Source: Spirosoma oryzicola | Lineage (GTDB): Bacteria; Bacteroidota; Bacteroidia; Cytophagales; Spirosomataceae | NCBI RefSeq assembly: GCF_021233055.1 | Contig: NZ_CP089538.1 | Coordinates: 477,501 to 541,500 of the forward strand | Length of the DNA stretch: 64,000 nt | Direction: 5' to 3' | Shown here: positions 34,574 to 45,255 of the stretch, one piece after another | Numbering within the stretch: position 1 is the stretch's first letter | Layout: each line of letters opens with the position of its first letter | Notes under the pieces: generated by a model | The model's database searches: none | Told to the model about the DNA's origin: nothing | What the model saw: only the letters and a program-made list of their open reading frames with translations | Position numbers and translations under genes: made by a program

Positions 34574-35380
34574 ATGATTTCTTTTCCAAACGCAAAAATT
34601 AACCTCGGCTTGTTTATCACAGAAAAACGAGCCGACGGCTTTCATAATCTGCAATCCTGCTTTTATCCGATTGGATGGAGTGACGCACTTGAACTGATTC
34701 CTGCCGAACCGTTTGCGTTTAGTAGTAGTGGATTACCTATTCCGGGAGAGGCCGCAACCAACCTTTGCGTACGGGCGTATGAGTTACTAAAGAAGGACTT
34801 TGCGCTACCTTCGATTCAGATGCATCTGCACAAAATAGTGCCTATCGGTGCCGGGCTAGGGGGCGGCTCTGCTGATGCGGCTTTCGCGTTGAAGCTCATC
34901 AACGAACAGTTTGCGCTTGGCTTAAGCGTTGCGCAGTTGCAGGACTACGCCCGTCGCCTAGGTAGCGACTGTGCTTTTTTTATCCAGAACAAGCCGGTCT
35001 ACTGCGTTGAGAAAGGAGACATCTTTGAAGAAATCGGGGTTGATTTAAGTGGCTATTCCATCCTGCTGATTTATCCAAACCTGGCGATCTCGACTGCCGA
35101 GGCTTACGCAAATATTCGACCAACAAAACCTCAGCGACCGCTACGGGACTACCTGCAACAACCGATTAAAACCTGGCGACAAACTGTCCGTAACGATTTC
35201 GAAGACAGCCTATTTCCTAACTATCCTGTTTTACCCAAAATTAAGCAGCAGCTGTACGAATTAGGGGCGGTCTACGCTAGTATGAGTGGTTCAGGCTCAA
35301 CGGTGTACGGGATTTTTGATGCGCCACCGGTTATCTCAAACCAATTTGAGGATTACAACGTTTGGCAAGGAAAGCTTTAA
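34574..35380 (+). CDS. ispE: 4-diphosphocytidyl-2-C-methyl-D-erythritol kinase
   Basis: IspE phosphorylates CDP-methylerythritol in the non-mevalonate isoprenoid pathway. Start set at ATG 34,574 (268 aa) because the promoter-like element covers the earlier codons and the family begins with FPNAKINLGL. The GHMP-kinase ATP loop is PIGAGLGGGSADAA (90-103); the other expected motifs are KINLGL with the catalytic Asp region RRLGSDCAFFIQ, and the C-terminal SGSGSTVYGIF. Monocistronic, with a separate promoter before the next gene. Confident assignment. Confidence 0.95.
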   Translation: MISFPNAKINLGLFITEKRADGFHNLQSCFYPIGWSDALELIPAEPFAFSSSGLPIPGEAATNLCVRAYELLKKDFALPSIQMHLHKIVPIGAGLGGGSADAAFALKLINEQFALGLSVAQLQDYARRLGSDCAFFIQNKPVYCVEKGDIFEEIGVDLSGYSILLIYPNLAISTAEAYANIRPTKPQRPLRDYLQQPIKTWRQTVRNDFEDSLFPNYPVLPKIKQQLYELGAVYASMSGSGSTVYGIFDAPPVISNQFEDYNVWQGKL

Positions 35381-35402
35381 CCCGGTTTTTAATATAAGTT
35401 TG
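35371..35402 (+). promoter_or_regulatory. promoter of the cytochrome oxidase subunit III gene
   Basis: TTTG (35,371-35,374), 20-bp spacer, TAAGTTTG (35,395-35,402): one of the best fits to the Bacteroidetes consensus in the window, 59 bp ahead of the start codon. The -33 part overlaps the ispE coding end. Confidence 0.6.
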
Positions 35403-35461
35403 TGGTTCAGGATCGTCTGGCTATAGCGTAATTAGAAGCCACAAGCTACGAATCCTTACGA

Positions 35462-36070
35462 ATGAGTAACTTCATCACGAAACGGCGGGAGCCGTTCCGC
35501 TTCATGGTCTGGCTTGGAATCGCTAGCAGCGTCATGCTGTTTACCATTCTGCTGGCCGCCTATGTGATCCGCCGAACGGGGCCGGGCTGGGCCAGCGTTA
35601 AGCTACCGAATGTCTTTTTAATCAGTACCGTAGTCATCGTTCTAAGCAGCCTCACGCTGAACAACGCCAATCAGGCTTTCCGGCATGAACGGTTTGGAAG
35701 TTACCGCAGCAACATGGCGACAACGCTGGTGCTAGGAACCCTTTTTATTCTTTTACAGGGTTGGGGTTGGCGGCAAATGATTCAGGCTGGTATCAAACTA
35801 GAAGGTAATCCGGCGGGTGGGTTCGTCTATATTATCTCCGGAGTCCACTTACTTCACATTTTGATCGGATTAATTTTTATCATCATTGCTTTGGTCGAAG
35901 CTCTTCGCCGTCGTCCCTACGTCGATTCGTTTGTTTATAGTGTTAATCCGCCCAATCAACTTAAAATTCGCCTGATAACGCTCTACTGGCATTTTGTTGA
36001 TGTTTTGTGGATCGCTCTATTTATCTTCCTGCTGGTTCATCACGGCCTTGATTTACGCTTGCCCTTTTAA
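35462..36070 (+). CDS. heme-copper oxidase subunit III-like protein
   Basis: 202 residues with five hydrophobic segments ([72 protein letters not shown] and [19 protein letters not shown]). The final [10 protein letters not shown] is the subunit III family signature. The short, five-helix form lacks the two N-terminal helices of the seven-helix subunit. The other oxidase subunits are not adjacent, so it is a stand-alone copy. It would sit in the inner membrane with a terminal oxidase. Fairly sure of family. Confidence 0.88.
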   Translation: MSNFITKRREPFRFMVWLGIASSVMLFTILLAAYVIRRTGPGWASVKLPNVFLISTVVIVLSSLTLNNANQAFRHERFGSYRSNMATTLVLGTLFILLQGWGWRQMIQAGIKLEGNPAGGFVYIISGVHLLHILIGLIFIIIALVEALRRRPYVDSFVYSVNPPNQLKIRLITLYWHFVDVLWIALFIFLLVHHGLDLRLPF

Positions 36071-36147
36071 CTATTCGTTCAGGCCAACACCTAGTTTTAG
36101 GGCTTTATCGCGTTATTTGTATATCAATCTTGTTTTATTATTGCTTC

Positions 36148-38118
36148 ATGAAAAAAATTGTTCTCGGAGCGTGTCTATGGGCGTTAAGTATCCTCTCGTT
36201 CGCCCAAAACGCACCGTCATCAACGACGGGATCGAAATATGATCCGCTTGCCTTGTTTCATCCTCTTTTTAACATGCAGCCGGGTAACGACTACCGAACG
36301 GGTAGTGGTGCTCCTGGACCGCGCTACTGGCAAAACCGCTCGGACTACCAGATTAACGTTGCCCTTGACGATCAGCAAAACACGATCACGGGTGAGGTAA
36401 CGATTACGTACAAAAATAATTCGCCCGAATCGTTGGCTTACTTATGGCTTCAGTTGGACCAAAATGCGTTCAGCGATACCTCGCGGGCTTCGAAAACGAC
36501 ACCCGTAACCGGTGGACGGTTCGGTAACCTGGGTTTTGCGGGTGGGCTATCGATCACGAGTGTAACGGTTGATCATGGCAAGAGCAAATTTGCGAACGCC
36601 CCTTACGAAGTTACGGATACCCGGATGCAGATACGTCTGGCAGAGCCTGTAAAACCGAATGGGGATGTGATAAAAGTGAAAATAGCCTATTCGTTTAAAA
36701 TTCCTGAGTACGGCTCCGACCGCATGGGGCAGTTGAAGCGTAAGGATGGGGTCATTTACGAACTGGCTCAATGGTATCCACGGATGTGTGTCTACGACGA
36801 CATCGAAGGGTGGAACGTATTGCCTTATCTGGGCGCGGGCGAGTTTTACCTCGATTACGGCGACTTCGAGTATAATGTTACCGTACCCTGGGATCATATC
36901 GTTGTCGGATCGGGCGAACTGCTGAATCCAAACGACGTTCTGACCACTGAACAGATCAAACGGCTGGCACAGGCCCGCCAAAGTGACAAAACGGTTATCA
37001 TTCGCAGCAAGGACGAAGTAAACAATCCGGATTCCCGTCCGAAGAGAACGGGTACGCTGACCTGGAAATTCCGTTGCCAAAACACCCGCGATGTCGCCTG
37101 GGCTTCGTCAAAGGCGTTTGTGTGGGATGCTGCTAAAATGAATCTGCCAAGCGGTAAACCGTCTTTGGCTCAGTCCGTTTATCCGGTTGAAAGCGCGACC
37201 AATGATGCCTGGAACCGATCAACGGAGTACGTAAAGGGATGTATTGAATTTTACTCAAAATACCTGTACGAGTTTTCGTACCCCGTGGCTACCAACGTAG
37301 CGGGTATTGTAGGCGGTATGGAATACCCCGGTATTGTGTTCTGCGATCATAAAAGCCGTAAAGATGGATTGTGGGGGGTGACGGACCACGAATTTGGCCA
37401 CAACTGGTTCCCTATGATCGTTGGCAACAACGAGCGTAAGTTTCCGTGGATGGATGAAGGATTTAACACCTTTATCAACACGCTTTCTACGGCTAACTTC
37501 AACAAGGGGGAATATGATCGCGAGCGCGGTACCATGCACGACCTTGCGCCCGCGTTGTTCTACCCAACCGAGCCGGTCATGACGATTCCTGATGTGCAAC
37601 AGCCACGCGACTTAGGCATCCTGGCTTATTACAAACCGGGCATGGGATTGAAAATGCTGCGTGAATCGGTGTTAGGTCCTGAGCGCTTCGATTTTGCCTT
37701 TAAAAATTACGTGAATCGCTGGGCGTTTAAACACCCGACACCATACGATTTCTTCCGAAGCATGGAAGATGGTGCCGGCGAGGATTTAGGCTGGTTCTGG
37801 CGCGGCTTCTTCTACGAAACCTGGAAACTCGATCAGGCCGTTAAAGAAGTAAAATATGTAGATGGCTCCGCTGAGAAAGGATCACTGATTTCCATCGAAA
37901 ACCTCGAAAAATTTGCCATGCCGGTGACTATCGAAGTTACTGAAAGCAATGGTAAAAAAGGACGGGTGAATTTGCCTATAGAAGTTTGGCAGCGGGGCGG
38001 CTCCTGGACGTTTAAGTACAATTCGACTTCACCGTTGAAGACGGTTGTTGTGGACCCGGACGAAAAACTGCCGGATATCAACGAAAAAAACAATACCTGG
38101 CGGGCCGATGCTCAATAA
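36148..38118 (+). CDS. secreted M1-family metallopeptidase
   Basis: Start taken at ATG 36,148, which gives a clean signal peptide ([20 protein letters not shown]) and 656 residues. The gluzincin site is complete: H414-E-F-G-H418 and E437 exactly 18 residues after the second histidine, in [11 protein letters not shown]. The upstream [11 protein letters not shown] is the M1 substrate-binding GxMEN-like motif (GGMEYP here). The N-terminal beta-sheet domain carries [25 protein letters not shown]. It has no C-terminal T9SS signal, so it should stay periplasmic or outer-membrane-associated and digest peptides. A strong convergent terminator follows. Confidence 0.9.
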   Translation: MKKIVLGACLWALSILSFAQNAPSSTTGSKYDPLALFHPLFNMQPGNDYRTGSGAPGPRYWQNRSDYQINVALDDQQNTITGEVTITYKNNSPESLAYLWLQLDQNAFSDTSRASKTTPVTGGRFGNLGFAGGLSITSVTVDHGKSKFANAPYEVTDTRMQIRLAEPVKPNGDVIKVKIAYSFKIPEYGSDRMGQLKRKDGVIYELAQWYPRMCVYDDIEGWNVLPYLGAGEFYLDYGDFEYNVTVPWDHIVVGSGELLNPNDVLTTEQIKRLAQARQSDKTVIIRSKDEVNNPDSRPKRTGTLTWKFRCQNTRDVAWASSKAFVWDAAKMNLPSGKPSLAQSVYPVESATNDAWNRSTEYVKGCIEFYSKYLYEFSYPVATNVAGIVGGMEYPGIVFCDHKSRKDGLWGVTDHEFGHNWFPMIVGNNERKFPWMDEGFNTFINTLSTANFNKGEYDRERGTMHDLAPALFYPTEPVMTIPDVQQPRDLGILAYYKPGMGLKMLRESVLGPERFDFAFKNYVNRWAFKHPTPYDFFRSMEDGAGEDLGWFWRGFFYETWKLDQAVKEVKYVDGSAEKGSLISIENLEKFAMPVTIEVTESNGKKGRVNLPIEVWQRGGSWTFKYNSTSPLKTVVVDPDEKLPDINEKNNTWRADAQ

Positions 38119-38133
38119 GGTAACGTAGCAAGT

Positions 38134-38189
38134 AAATAGCCTGTACTTAGTCGCCAAAGCGGCAATTAAGTACAGGCTATTTCTTTTTT
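38134..38189. terminator. terminator between the M1 peptidase and KAS III genes
   Basis: Perfect 16-bp inverted repeat, 38,134-38,149 with 38,167-38,182, followed by TCTTTTTT on the plus strand. It is shared by the two convergent genes. Confidence 0.85.
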
Positions 38190-39126
38190 ATGCTTCGATT
38201 AACATGGCACCATACGAGTAGCCACCCCCGAAGACGGTTATGACGATGTGCTGACCTTTCTGGAAGGTATCCCACTGCTCGGAAAGCGCTATAGCGCAGC
38301 CTGCACAGCCGGTATTGCCGTACATCTGAATATTTGAAATCAATTTCTCCTCGGGCAGGCCAAGCGTATTCATCACATTGCGCGAGATACGCAGATTAGC
38401 CTGGTGTGGAAGCACGTAGTCTACATCGGCGAGTGTTAGGCCACACCGTTCGAGCACCTGTAGCGATGCTTTGGGCATGTACTGGCAAGCGTTAATAAAC
38501 ACATCACGACCGAAGGGCATACTGACGCCACCGTCGACAGGTTTCAGCATAACACCCGTGGTTGCTTTTGGCGTATGGGCCGCCCCACCCGTCAGCAGTG
38601 CTTTGATGGAAAAATCGCTTTCCTGCTGACGCTCTTTTGTGATCAGGAGCGCAGCAGCACCGTCGCCCCACAAATGACCCGAAACGGTGTCTTTGTCGTT
38701 ATTATACGCCGTATTGTGCTCCGAAACGATGACAAGTGCACGGCTGGCTTTGTTAAGCGCAAAGTAACCTTCTACAACCTCGATGGCATTCAGCAACGAA
38801 GAGCAGGCCGTTGAAATGGAAACCACGGGTATGTCAGCGATACCAAGAAAATGCTGAGCCTCGTGGGCAAGTGAGACAATTGTGTCGTAGGGCGTATACG
38901 TTGCGCCAACAATCAGGTCAACCGTTGATAGGTCTGCCTTGGGCATAAGCCGACGAACCACCTCAACGGTCATCGTATTTGTATTCTCGCCGGGAGAGGC
39001 TTTGCGTCGCTCCCGGATGCCGGTACGCTCAATTATCCAATCACTGGATAGGCCGTTTAGCCTCGTAAAGTGTTCATTGCCGACTATCTCTGTAGGGAGA
39101 TAATGACTTACTGCATGAATATACAT
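38188..39126 (-). CDS. 3-oxoacyl-ACP synthase III (KAS III/FabH family)
   Basis: 312 residues, a thiolase-fold condensing enzyme. The Cys-His-Asn triad is visible: C108 in STACSSLLN, H241 in LPHQANLRI and N271 in YGNTGCAGCAIAL. KAS III enzymes start fatty acid or related chains by condensing an acyl-CoA with malonyl-ACP; some paralogues serve secondary metabolism. The setting (M1 peptidase, glycosyltransferase) gives no hint, so fabH itself is not claimed. A run of AAAGTTAAA ~50 bp upstream may be part of a weak promoter. Confidence 0.88.
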   Translation of the reverse strand: MYIHAVSHYLPTEIVGNEHFTRLNGLSSDWIIERTGIRERRKASPGENTNTMTVEVVRRLMPKADLSTVDLIVGATYTPYDTIVSLAHEAQHFLGIADIPVVSISTACSSLLNAIEVVEGYFALNKASRALVIVSEHNTAYNNDKDTVSGHLWGDGAAALLITKERQQESDFSIKALLTGGAAHTPKATTGVMLKPVDGGVSMPFGRDVFINACQYMPKASLQVLERCGLTLADVDYVLPHQANLRISRNVMNTLGLPEEKLISNIQMYGNTGCAGCAIALSEQWDTFQKGQHIVITVFGGGYSYGAMLIEA

Positions 39127-39250
39127 CAGGTCAATAAAGTAAGGCTAATCCGAGTAAAACCTGAATTAACGCCGAAAGTTAAATCCTTCCGTGAAAGCGT
39201 AGTATCAAACATTGGAACAATACTATAAATAAGTGGAAATGTATAATTAT

Positions 39251-40399
39251 TTATACCTGAATCCTTGTTTGCTGGCCTTCTCGAAAAACAAGTTCATAAA
39301 AGCGTAACAGCTTATAGGCTTCGCTTTTCCAGTTATATTCTGTTTCTACCGCCCGGCGTCCCCTCTGGCTCATGTCGTAGCTTTGCCCTGGGTTCTCGAT
39401 AAGAAAGGTCAACGCATCAGCCAGTTGTACCGGATCGGTAGGATCAACACACAAGCCACATTGGTGACGCTCTACAACGTGGCGGTAAAGAGGAAAATTT
39501 GAGGTTATGACCGGTAAACCTAAGGCCATGTATTCAAACATCTTGGTTGTGTAGGAGTCTGGGTAGTCACCAACGGCTTTGAGCAAAGCCAGGCCAGCTG
39601 TACATTGGGATGTATACGAGAGCGCTTTCTTTTGATCTGCATAGCCGTGAAAATGCAGATTATTTTGAACAGACGCAAAACCGGGTAGCTCCTTGAGCTG
39701 CTCATCTGTACAAGTCCGTTCCCCGAATAAATGAACCTGGAAAAGAGGGTGGCGTTTTTTCAAAAGAACCAGGCCTGCAACTAACGTGTCGATAGCGCGC
39801 TCAAAACTTATCCAGCCGATGTAAAAAAAGATTGGCTCTTGCTGATTGGGTGTGTAGGGACTACGAAAAACATCCAGAAAAGACAACCGCGGATAATTAT
39901 AAATGATGGTGTATGGTTTCGCCAGGTTTGTATAGGTGTCAAGGTAGCGGTGTTCCGTAAAAATGAGGTGAAACCGGCGTTGTGCCATCGCGTCGAACAA
40001 AAAGAACAGCCACATGAAAACAGCCCCCTGATTGGTCGCTTTCTCGTGCTTCTTTTTGTACAGATTCTCGTGAACTTCGTACAAGACCGGGATACTTAGC
40101 GCCAACTGAATAAGACGGGCTAACGGGAGAAGTTCAGGATCGTATATGTGAAGCAGTTGAGGACGCAGTCGAAAGGCATACCAAAGCACGAAGGGTTGGC
40201 TGACCAGAACGCGGAACAACAGACGCCTAAATTTGGGAAGCCAGCGGTAATCGACTCCGTTTCTGTAGCCTGTTGACACATGAGGTAAGGCTGCCGTTAG
40301 GTCGTAGTGCGGTGCCAGACTCGGAATTACCCGGTAGGCTAATCGCGGGTCTTGGCATGGGTGGGCTGTGCTAACGTGCAGAATACGGACTTTGTTCAT
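39251..40399 (-). CDS. GT4-type glycosyltransferase
   Basis: 382 residues, GT-B fold. The N-terminal VRILHVSTAHPCQDPRLAYRV and the C-terminal nucleotide-sugar-binding stretch SYTTKMFEYMALGLPVITSNFPLYRHVVE followed by GLCVDPTDPVQLADAL, with the catalytic E of the E-x7-E motif in KMFEYMALG, are standard for family 4. It would transfer a sugar from a nucleotide donor at the cytoplasmic face. It lies 4.7 kb from the polysaccharide locus and on the other side of secA, so a shared pathway is only possible. Substrate unknown. Confidence 0.85.
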   Translation of the reverse strand: MNKVRILHVSTAHPCQDPRLAYRVIPSLAPHYDLTAALPHVSTGYRNGVDYRWLPKFRRLLFRVLVSQPFVLWYAFRLRPQLLHIYDPELLPLARLIQLALSIPVLYEVHENLYKKKHEKATNQGAVFMWLFFLFDAMAQRRFHLIFTEHRYLDTYTNLAKPYTIIYNYPRLSFLDVFRSPYTPNQQEPIFFYIGWISFERAIDTLVAGLVLLKKRHPLFQVHLFGERTCTDEQLKELPGFASVQNNLHFHGYADQKKALSYTSQCTAGLALLKAVGDYPDSYTTKMFEYMALGLPVITSNFPLYRHVVERHQCGLCVDPTDPVQLADALTFLIENPGQSYDMSQRGRRAVETEYNWKSEAYKLLRFYELVFREGQQTRIQV

Positions 40400-40462
40400 C
40401 CTAAAGAGTGAGAGCTAGATGGATGTGCCTATCAGGTCGCCGGAGGCAGGTTGGCAGCCGAT

Positions 40463-41545
40463 TTATTTCTTTACACCAAAAGCGCGCAGTTCTGCATCTA
40501 ATTTTTGGTTCCAGCGTTCCTGCGCTGCCTGATTGATTCCGTGATTGGTTTCACTGTCGTACTGCTCCTGCATGTGGTTCATCTCGCGAAAAGATTCGAT
40601 GAATTTGTACTGAATAATGCTGTTGTAATCCTCCAGCGTCAGGCTGTCCGGCTGAATTTTACGCTTGAACCGCTCGACAATTATTTTGGCAACGTCAAAA
40701 TGGCGCTGTTCGTGGTTTAAGGCGTAGTCGTTTTTGGCCTCGGGTCTTCCCCAGGAGGAATTTTTAAGCATGTATCCTTTTACTGTCAGGTTGACATTAA
40801 TAATGCCATCTTTTACGCTGCTCTTGCCCTCGTAGGCGAAACTGGTGAATACTTCCGCGGCATAATGACTACCCCGGCGTGGTTCGGCCCGAAAATCGGC
40901 CCAGGTTAATTTGCGAGCTGGATTGTAGTGTACCGTGTCATCGTCAGTAATGCGATTGTCATCAATGATCGTAACCTTAAGATCTTTCGCCAGCCTTTCA
41001 TTTTTACCACTTTCCCGATTCATATAATCGTTCAAATTACGCAATGAAGCCACAAGCGCTTGCCGAATGGTTGGCTCAACAACAGCAGTCTGGCCGAGCG
41101 GTCGGGTGTAGTTCGCGCTGCCCTGATACTCGGTCAATCGGGTGCTCGTCTCAGTTCCCGTATCATCTTTGCCCAATAATTCAAAAGCAGCGCTAAACGT
41201 AAAATGACCGGTTACTCGACTGCCACTGGCTGTCTCCGTTATTTTGCACTGGCGGATACGCATCGCAATCGGCCGTAACGACCGATTCTGCTTCATGTTC
41301 TGATTAATAAATTGCCGTATGTGCGTAGCAACGCCGTCCTCCAAATCAACAGGTTGCACAGGCTGGTTAAGCACTAGCGCCAGGCGGGCAACGGGACCTC
41401 GTTCGGGCCGCTGATCAGTAACGGTCGCTATGTAGAATTCTTTAGGCGTAAAGGGCAGCGATTGAGAACTAAGTCGGATAGGGGTAGCCGGGGGGGCAAA
41501 CGAGAGCAGCCCAACTAAAATCAATCCAAAGAATACGTTGTTCAT
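40463..41545 (-). CDS. secreted DUF922-like putative zinc metalloprotease
   Basis: 360 residues with a signal peptide (MNNVFFGLILVGLLSFAPPA). The last ~160 residues match the DUF922 pattern: KLTWADFRAEPRRGSHYAA and NHEQRHFDVAKIIV, where H278-E279-Q-R-H282 is an HExxH zinc site; DUF922 is described as a putative secreted zinc protease. The first ~190 residues form a domain I do not recognise (LSSQSLPFTPKEFYIATV, ALVLNQPVQPVDLEDGV). A hairpin terminator for secA lies behind it. Catalysis is inferred from the motif only. Confidence 0.75.
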   Translation of the reverse strand: MNNVFFGLILVGLLSFAPPATPIRLSSQSLPFTPKEFYIATVTDQRPERGPVARLALVLNQPVQPVDLEDGVATHIRQFINQNMKQNRSLRPIAMRIRQCKITETASGSRVTGHFTFSAAFELLGKDDTGTETSTRLTEYQGSANYTRPLGQTAVVEPTIRQALVASLRNLNDYMNRESGKNERLAKDLKVTIIDDNRITDDDTVHYNPARKLTWADFRAEPRRGSHYAAEVFTSFAYEGKSSVKDGIINVNLTVKGYMLKNSSWGRPEAKNDYALNHEQRHFDVAKIIVERFKRKIQPDSLTLEDYNSIIQYKFIESFREMNHMQEQYDSETNHGINQAAQERWNQKLDAELRAFGVKK

Positions 41546-41593
41546 TTGCCTTGAAAGGGCTCAGTATTGGTAATAGACGTTTCGTATATCAAC

Positions 41594-41626
41594 AAAAAAG
41601 CCCCCCGAATATACAAATCGGGGGGC
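41594..41626 (-). terminator. intrinsic terminator of secA
   Basis: 9-bp GC stem (GCCCCCCGA, 41,600-41,608, with 41,618-41,626) followed on the minus strand by a T6 run (complement 41,594-41,599). Confidence 0.85.
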
Positions 41627-41647
41627 GTTTTGACAAGTAAGCTCAGG

Positions 41648-44600
41648 TTATTCGATGAGCATCGCTTTTCCACTTACGACATCATTTTCAACCGTCTTGA
41701 ATTTAACGTCGCGTTTGATCGAGCCATCGGCATACTGAACGTTAACACGGGCATTCCGGTCCATCTTAGCCACCCGTGCTGGTAGCTGGGGAGGCATTGG
41801 CGGAGCGCCTGCTCCCATCGCGTTATTTTCAGCCATCCGACGAGCGTATTCTTCAGGACCGGTCGCCAGATGGTCGTCATCAAAGTCCTCTATGTTTGTG
41901 TGCAATTCCGGCTGCGGTTCTGGCCGACGCTGGGCTGGTGCCTGCCGAATTTCCTGCTGTACTTCTTCGGCTTCCTGGGCTGGAATATCTGCTTTGGTCA
42001 GGAAGCTGATTGTGTCGAAGTTTACTTTGGTCAGGAATCGCTTAAATAACTCTACCGACTCAAACTTGTACACCAATAAGGGGTCTTTCTGCTCGAAAAC
42101 GGCATTTTGCACCGATTGCTTCAGATCGTCCATTTCGCGAAGGTGTTCCTTCCACTCCTGGTCAATGACTGACAGCGTAACCGCTTTTTCCATCTCGGTC
42201 ACGATTTCACGGCTGTTCGACTCAACCGATTTCTGCAAATCGGCAACGACCGTCAATTCGTGAAGTCCATCGGAGAAAGGCACGACAATATTTTTGATCT
42301 GATGCCCCTGCTCGTTCCAGACCTGGGTTAATACCGGCAATGCTTTCTCGGCAATAGCTTCGTTTTTCGCCTGATAATGGGCTTCTGCCTCGTCGTACAA
42401 ACGCCGGGTCAACTCAGGTTTCTTCAACCGGTTAAACTCTTCGTTTGTCACTTCTGGCGTAAAGCCGAGCGTTGTAAGCAGCTGAAGTTTTACCTCCTCA
42501 AAATTGCCCTCCGCATTGTTGACGGTTTCTTCGACAACGTCATACATCGTATTGGCAATATCGAGTGGTAAGCGGTCGCCGAAGAGCGCGTTCCGACGCC
42601 GTTTGTAAATCGCTTCCCGCTGGTAGTTCATCACGTCATCGTATTCCAGCAGCCGTTTCCGAATGCCGAAGTTGTTTTCTTCGACTTTCTTCTGCGCGCG
42701 TTCGATCGACTTGGTGATCATGGAATGCTGAATGACTTCACCTTCTTCCAGACCCATACGGTCCATCACTTTGGCGATTCGCTCAGAACCGAATAAACGC
42801 ATCAGGCTATCTTCGAGCGATACAAAGAACTGCGACGTACCGGGGTCACCCTGACGACCCGAACGACCGCGTAACTGCCGGTCAACCCGGCGCGATTCGT
42901 GACGCTCGGTACCAATGATGGCCAGACCACCAGCCGACCGCGATTCGGGCGTCAGTTTAATGTCAGTACCACGACCAGCCATGTTAGTAGCAATCGTCAC
43001 CGTACCCGGCAGACCCGCAGTCGCAACAATCTCAGCTTCGCGCTGGTGATACTTCGCGTTCAGAACCTGGTGTTGAATCTTACGAAGCGTGAGCAAACGG
43101 CTCAGCAGCTCAGAGTTTTCAACCGAAGTTGTACCAACCAGAACAGGACGACCTTTTTCGACCAGACTCGTAATCTCATCGACAACGGCGTTGTACTTCT
43201 CGCGTACCGAACGATAAACTTTATCTTCCTCATCTTTCCGGCTGATAGAACGGTTGGTTGGAATAACCACGACGTCCATTTTGTAAATTTGCCAGAATTC
43301 AGAGGCCTCCGTTTCAGCGGTACCTGTCATACCCGCCCGCTTGTGGTACATCCGGAAGTAATTCTGTAGCGTAACCGTAGCGTAGGTTTGGGTAGCGTCT
43401 TCAACTTTCACGTTTTCTTTCGCTTCCACCGCCTGGTGCAGCCCATCCGACCACCGGCGGCCTTCCATGATACGACCCGTCTGCTCATCCACGATTTTTA
43501 CCTTGCCGTCCATAATGACGTATTCGGTATCTTTTTCGAACAAGCAATACGCTTTCAGTAACTGATTAACCGTGTTGATGCGCTGCGTTTTGACGGCGTA
43601 GTCGCGTACTACAGCTTCTTTATGCAGAATTTTTTCCGGCTCCGAGAAATCACTGTCTTTATCAATCGCATTCAGATCGATCGACAGATCCGGCAGGATA
43701 AAGAAGTTTGGATCTTCGCCCGATCCGGTGATAAAATCAATACCTTTTTCGGTTAGATCGATGCTATTGTGCCGCTCGTCGATTGTGAAATACAACGGTG
43801 CGTCCGCTTCTGGCATCAATTTCTGGTTCTCGGCCAGATAAATAGACTCCGTTCTTTGTAACAAGGCTTTGTTCCCTGTTTCACTCAAGAACTTGATGAG
43901 CGGTTTATGCTTTGGCAAACCACGGTAGGCACGGAACAGCGACAAACCGCCTTCCTTTTCGTCGCCAGCCGCAATTTTCTTTTTGGCGTCGTTGAGGTAA
44001 TCGTAGACCAGTTTCCGTTGGGCTTCAACTACCCGAGATACCCGAGGCTTTAACTCAATATAATCCTGCTCATCACCACGGGGTACAGGTCCGCTAATGA
44101 TCAGCGGAGTCCGGGCATCGTCAATCAATACAGAGTCGACTTCATCCACCATTGCGTAGTGGTGCTTCCGCTGAACCAGTTCACCCGTTTCACGGGCCAT
44201 ATTGTCACGCAGGTAATCGAAGCCAAATTCGTTATTTGTTCCGTACGTAATGTCGGCCAGATAAGCCTGCTTACGGGCGGGGGAGTTAGGCTGGTGCTTA
44301 TCGATGCAATCCACCCGCATTCCATGGAATTCAAAAAGAGGAGCCATCCACTCCGAGTCACGCTTCGCCAGGTAATCATTGACGGTTACGATGTGTACAC
44401 CGCGACCGGCCAATCCGTTCAGGAAAGCGGGGAACGTTGCTACAAGCGTTTTACCTTCACCAGTAGCCATCTCCGCGATTTTCCCCTGGTGAAGCACAAC
44501 ACCACCGATAATCTGAACGTTGTAGTGGACCATATCCCACTTAATGGGTGACCCAGCCGCGTCCCAGCGATTAGCCCAGTGAGCTTTTTCGCCATCGATG

Positions 44601-45037
44601 GTAACGTTCTTTTTGCGGGAAGCAATTTCACGATCGAAATCGGTAACTGTAACCGTTAATTGATCATTTTCGGTAAACCGCCGGGCTGTTTCCTTAACCA
44701 CCGCAAAGGCGCGGGGAAGAATGTCCATCAGCACCCGTTCCAGTTCAATGTTTCGCTCTGCTTCCAGTTTATCGATCTGGTTGAATAGACGCTCTTTTTC
44801 ATTAACGTCTACTTCGGGATGGTTTACCGACTCATTGAGTTCCGCAAGCTGGTTATCGATACCGCCAAGTTCATCCGCGATCTGGGCTTTCAATTCAGCT
44901 GACACCCGACGCAATTCATCGTTGGACAGGTCTTTTAACCGGGCAAATTCGGCATTCACCTTCTCAACGTAAGGAAGCAACTCCTTGATATCTCGTTGCG
45001 ACTTAGTGCCGAAGAACTTTGCTATCAGATTAATCAT
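41648..45037 (-). CDS. secA: preprotein translocase ATPase SecA
   Basis: 1129 residues, the motor that pushes unfolded proteins through SecYEG. Walker [13 protein letters not shown] near 190-201, the DEAD-type [10 protein letters not shown] near 290, GTDI and [13 protein letters not shown] (helicase motif VI), and the substrate-binding and wing domains are in normal order. A ~40-residue coiled insertion near residues 60-100 fits the longer Bacteroidetes form. The C terminus ends [18 protein letters not shown] without the CxCxnCH zinc-binding tail found in enterobacterial SecA. A good promoter lies on this strand at 45,123-45,152. Confidence 0.97.
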   Translation of the reverse strand: MINLIAKFFGTKSQRDIKELLPYVEKVNAEFARLKDLSNDELRRVSAELKAQIADELGGIDNQLAELNESVNHPEVDVNEKERLFNQIDKLEAERNIELERVLMDILPRAFAVVKETARRFTENDQLTVTVTDFDREIASRKKNVTIDGEKAHWANRWDAAGSPIKWDMVHYNVQIIGGVVLHQGKIAEMATGEGKTLVATFPAFLNGLAGRGVHIVTVNDYLAKRDSEWMAPLFEFHGMRVDCIDKHQPNSPARKQAYLADITYGTNNEFGFDYLRDNMARETGELVQRKHHYAMVDEVDSVLIDDARTPLIISGPVPRGDEQDYIELKPRVSRVVEAQRKLVYDYLNDAKKKIAAGDEKEGGLSLFRAYRGLPKHKPLIKFLSETGNKALLQRTESIYLAENQKLMPEADAPLYFTIDERHNSIDLTEKGIDFITGSGEDPNFFILPDLSIDLNAIDKDSDFSEPEKILHKEAVVRDYAVKTQRINTVNQLLKAYCLFEKDTEYVIMDGKVKIVDEQTGRIMEGRRWSDGLHQAVEAKENVKVEDATQTYATVTLQNYFRMYHKRAGMTGTAETEASEFWQIYKMDVVVIPTNRSISRKDEEDKVYRSVREKYNAVVDEITSLVEKGRPVLVGTTSVENSELLSRLLTLRKIQHQVLNAKYHQREAEIVATAGLPGTVTIATNMAGRGTDIKLTPESRSAGGLAIIGTERHESRRVDRQLRGRSGRQGDPGTSQFFVSLEDSLMRLFGSERIAKVMDRMGLEEGEVIQHSMITKSIERAQKKVEENNFGIRKRLLEYDDVMNYQREAIYKRRRNALFGDRLPLDIANTMYDVVEETVNNAEGNFEEVKLQLLTTLGFTPEVTNEEFNRLKKPELTRRLYDEAEAHYQAKNEAIAEKALPVLTQVWNEQGHQIKNIVVPFSDGLHELTVVADLQKSVESNSREIVTEMEKAVTLSVIDQEWKEHLREMDDLKQSVQNAVFEQKDPLLVYKFESVELFKRFLTKVNFDTISFLTKADIPAQEAEEVQQEIRQAPAQRRPEPQPELHTNIEDFDDDHLATGPEEYARRMAENNAMGAGAPPMPPQLPARVAKMDRNARVNVQYADGSIKRDVKFKTVENDVVSGKAMLIE

Positions 45038-45122
45038 TTCGTTTAGTCGTTACTCGTCCGCTGTCTAAATCAATTCCGCTCTTTAGGAACTAATTACTGA
45101 TGACGAACGACTTATTTTTCTA

Positions 45123-45152
45123 CAAATTTAGTGCATTAGGATGGGACTACAA
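45123..45152 (-). promoter_or_regulatory. secA promoter
   Basis: Minus strand TTG (complement 45,150-45,152), 19-bp spacer, TAAATTTG (complement 45,123-45,130); ~85 bp ahead of secA. A textbook Bacteroidetes promoter. Confidence 0.6.
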
Positions 45153-45216
45153 GGTAAGTATTACCTATGTTAGGCTCAGCTTACTATGTGGGAACAATGT
45201 TTTAAGAGTATTCTAT

Positions 45217-45224
45217 TACTTTTG
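45217..45224 (+). promoter_or_regulatory. TAnnTTTG -7 element ahead of the SLBB export gene
   Basis: TACTTTTG, 31 bp before ATG 45,256. It excludes the earlier in-frame start at 45,100 because the transcript would begin after it. Confidence 0.5.
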
Positions 45225-45255
45225 CGAATCAAATATTGGCCCAAAGCCACTGTTC

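Noticed and set aside
45100..45255. Earlier in-frame start of the SLBB export protein at 45,100
   Set aside because: The promoter-like TACTTTTG at 45,217-45,224 lies inside it, and the signal peptide would be placed far inside the protein.
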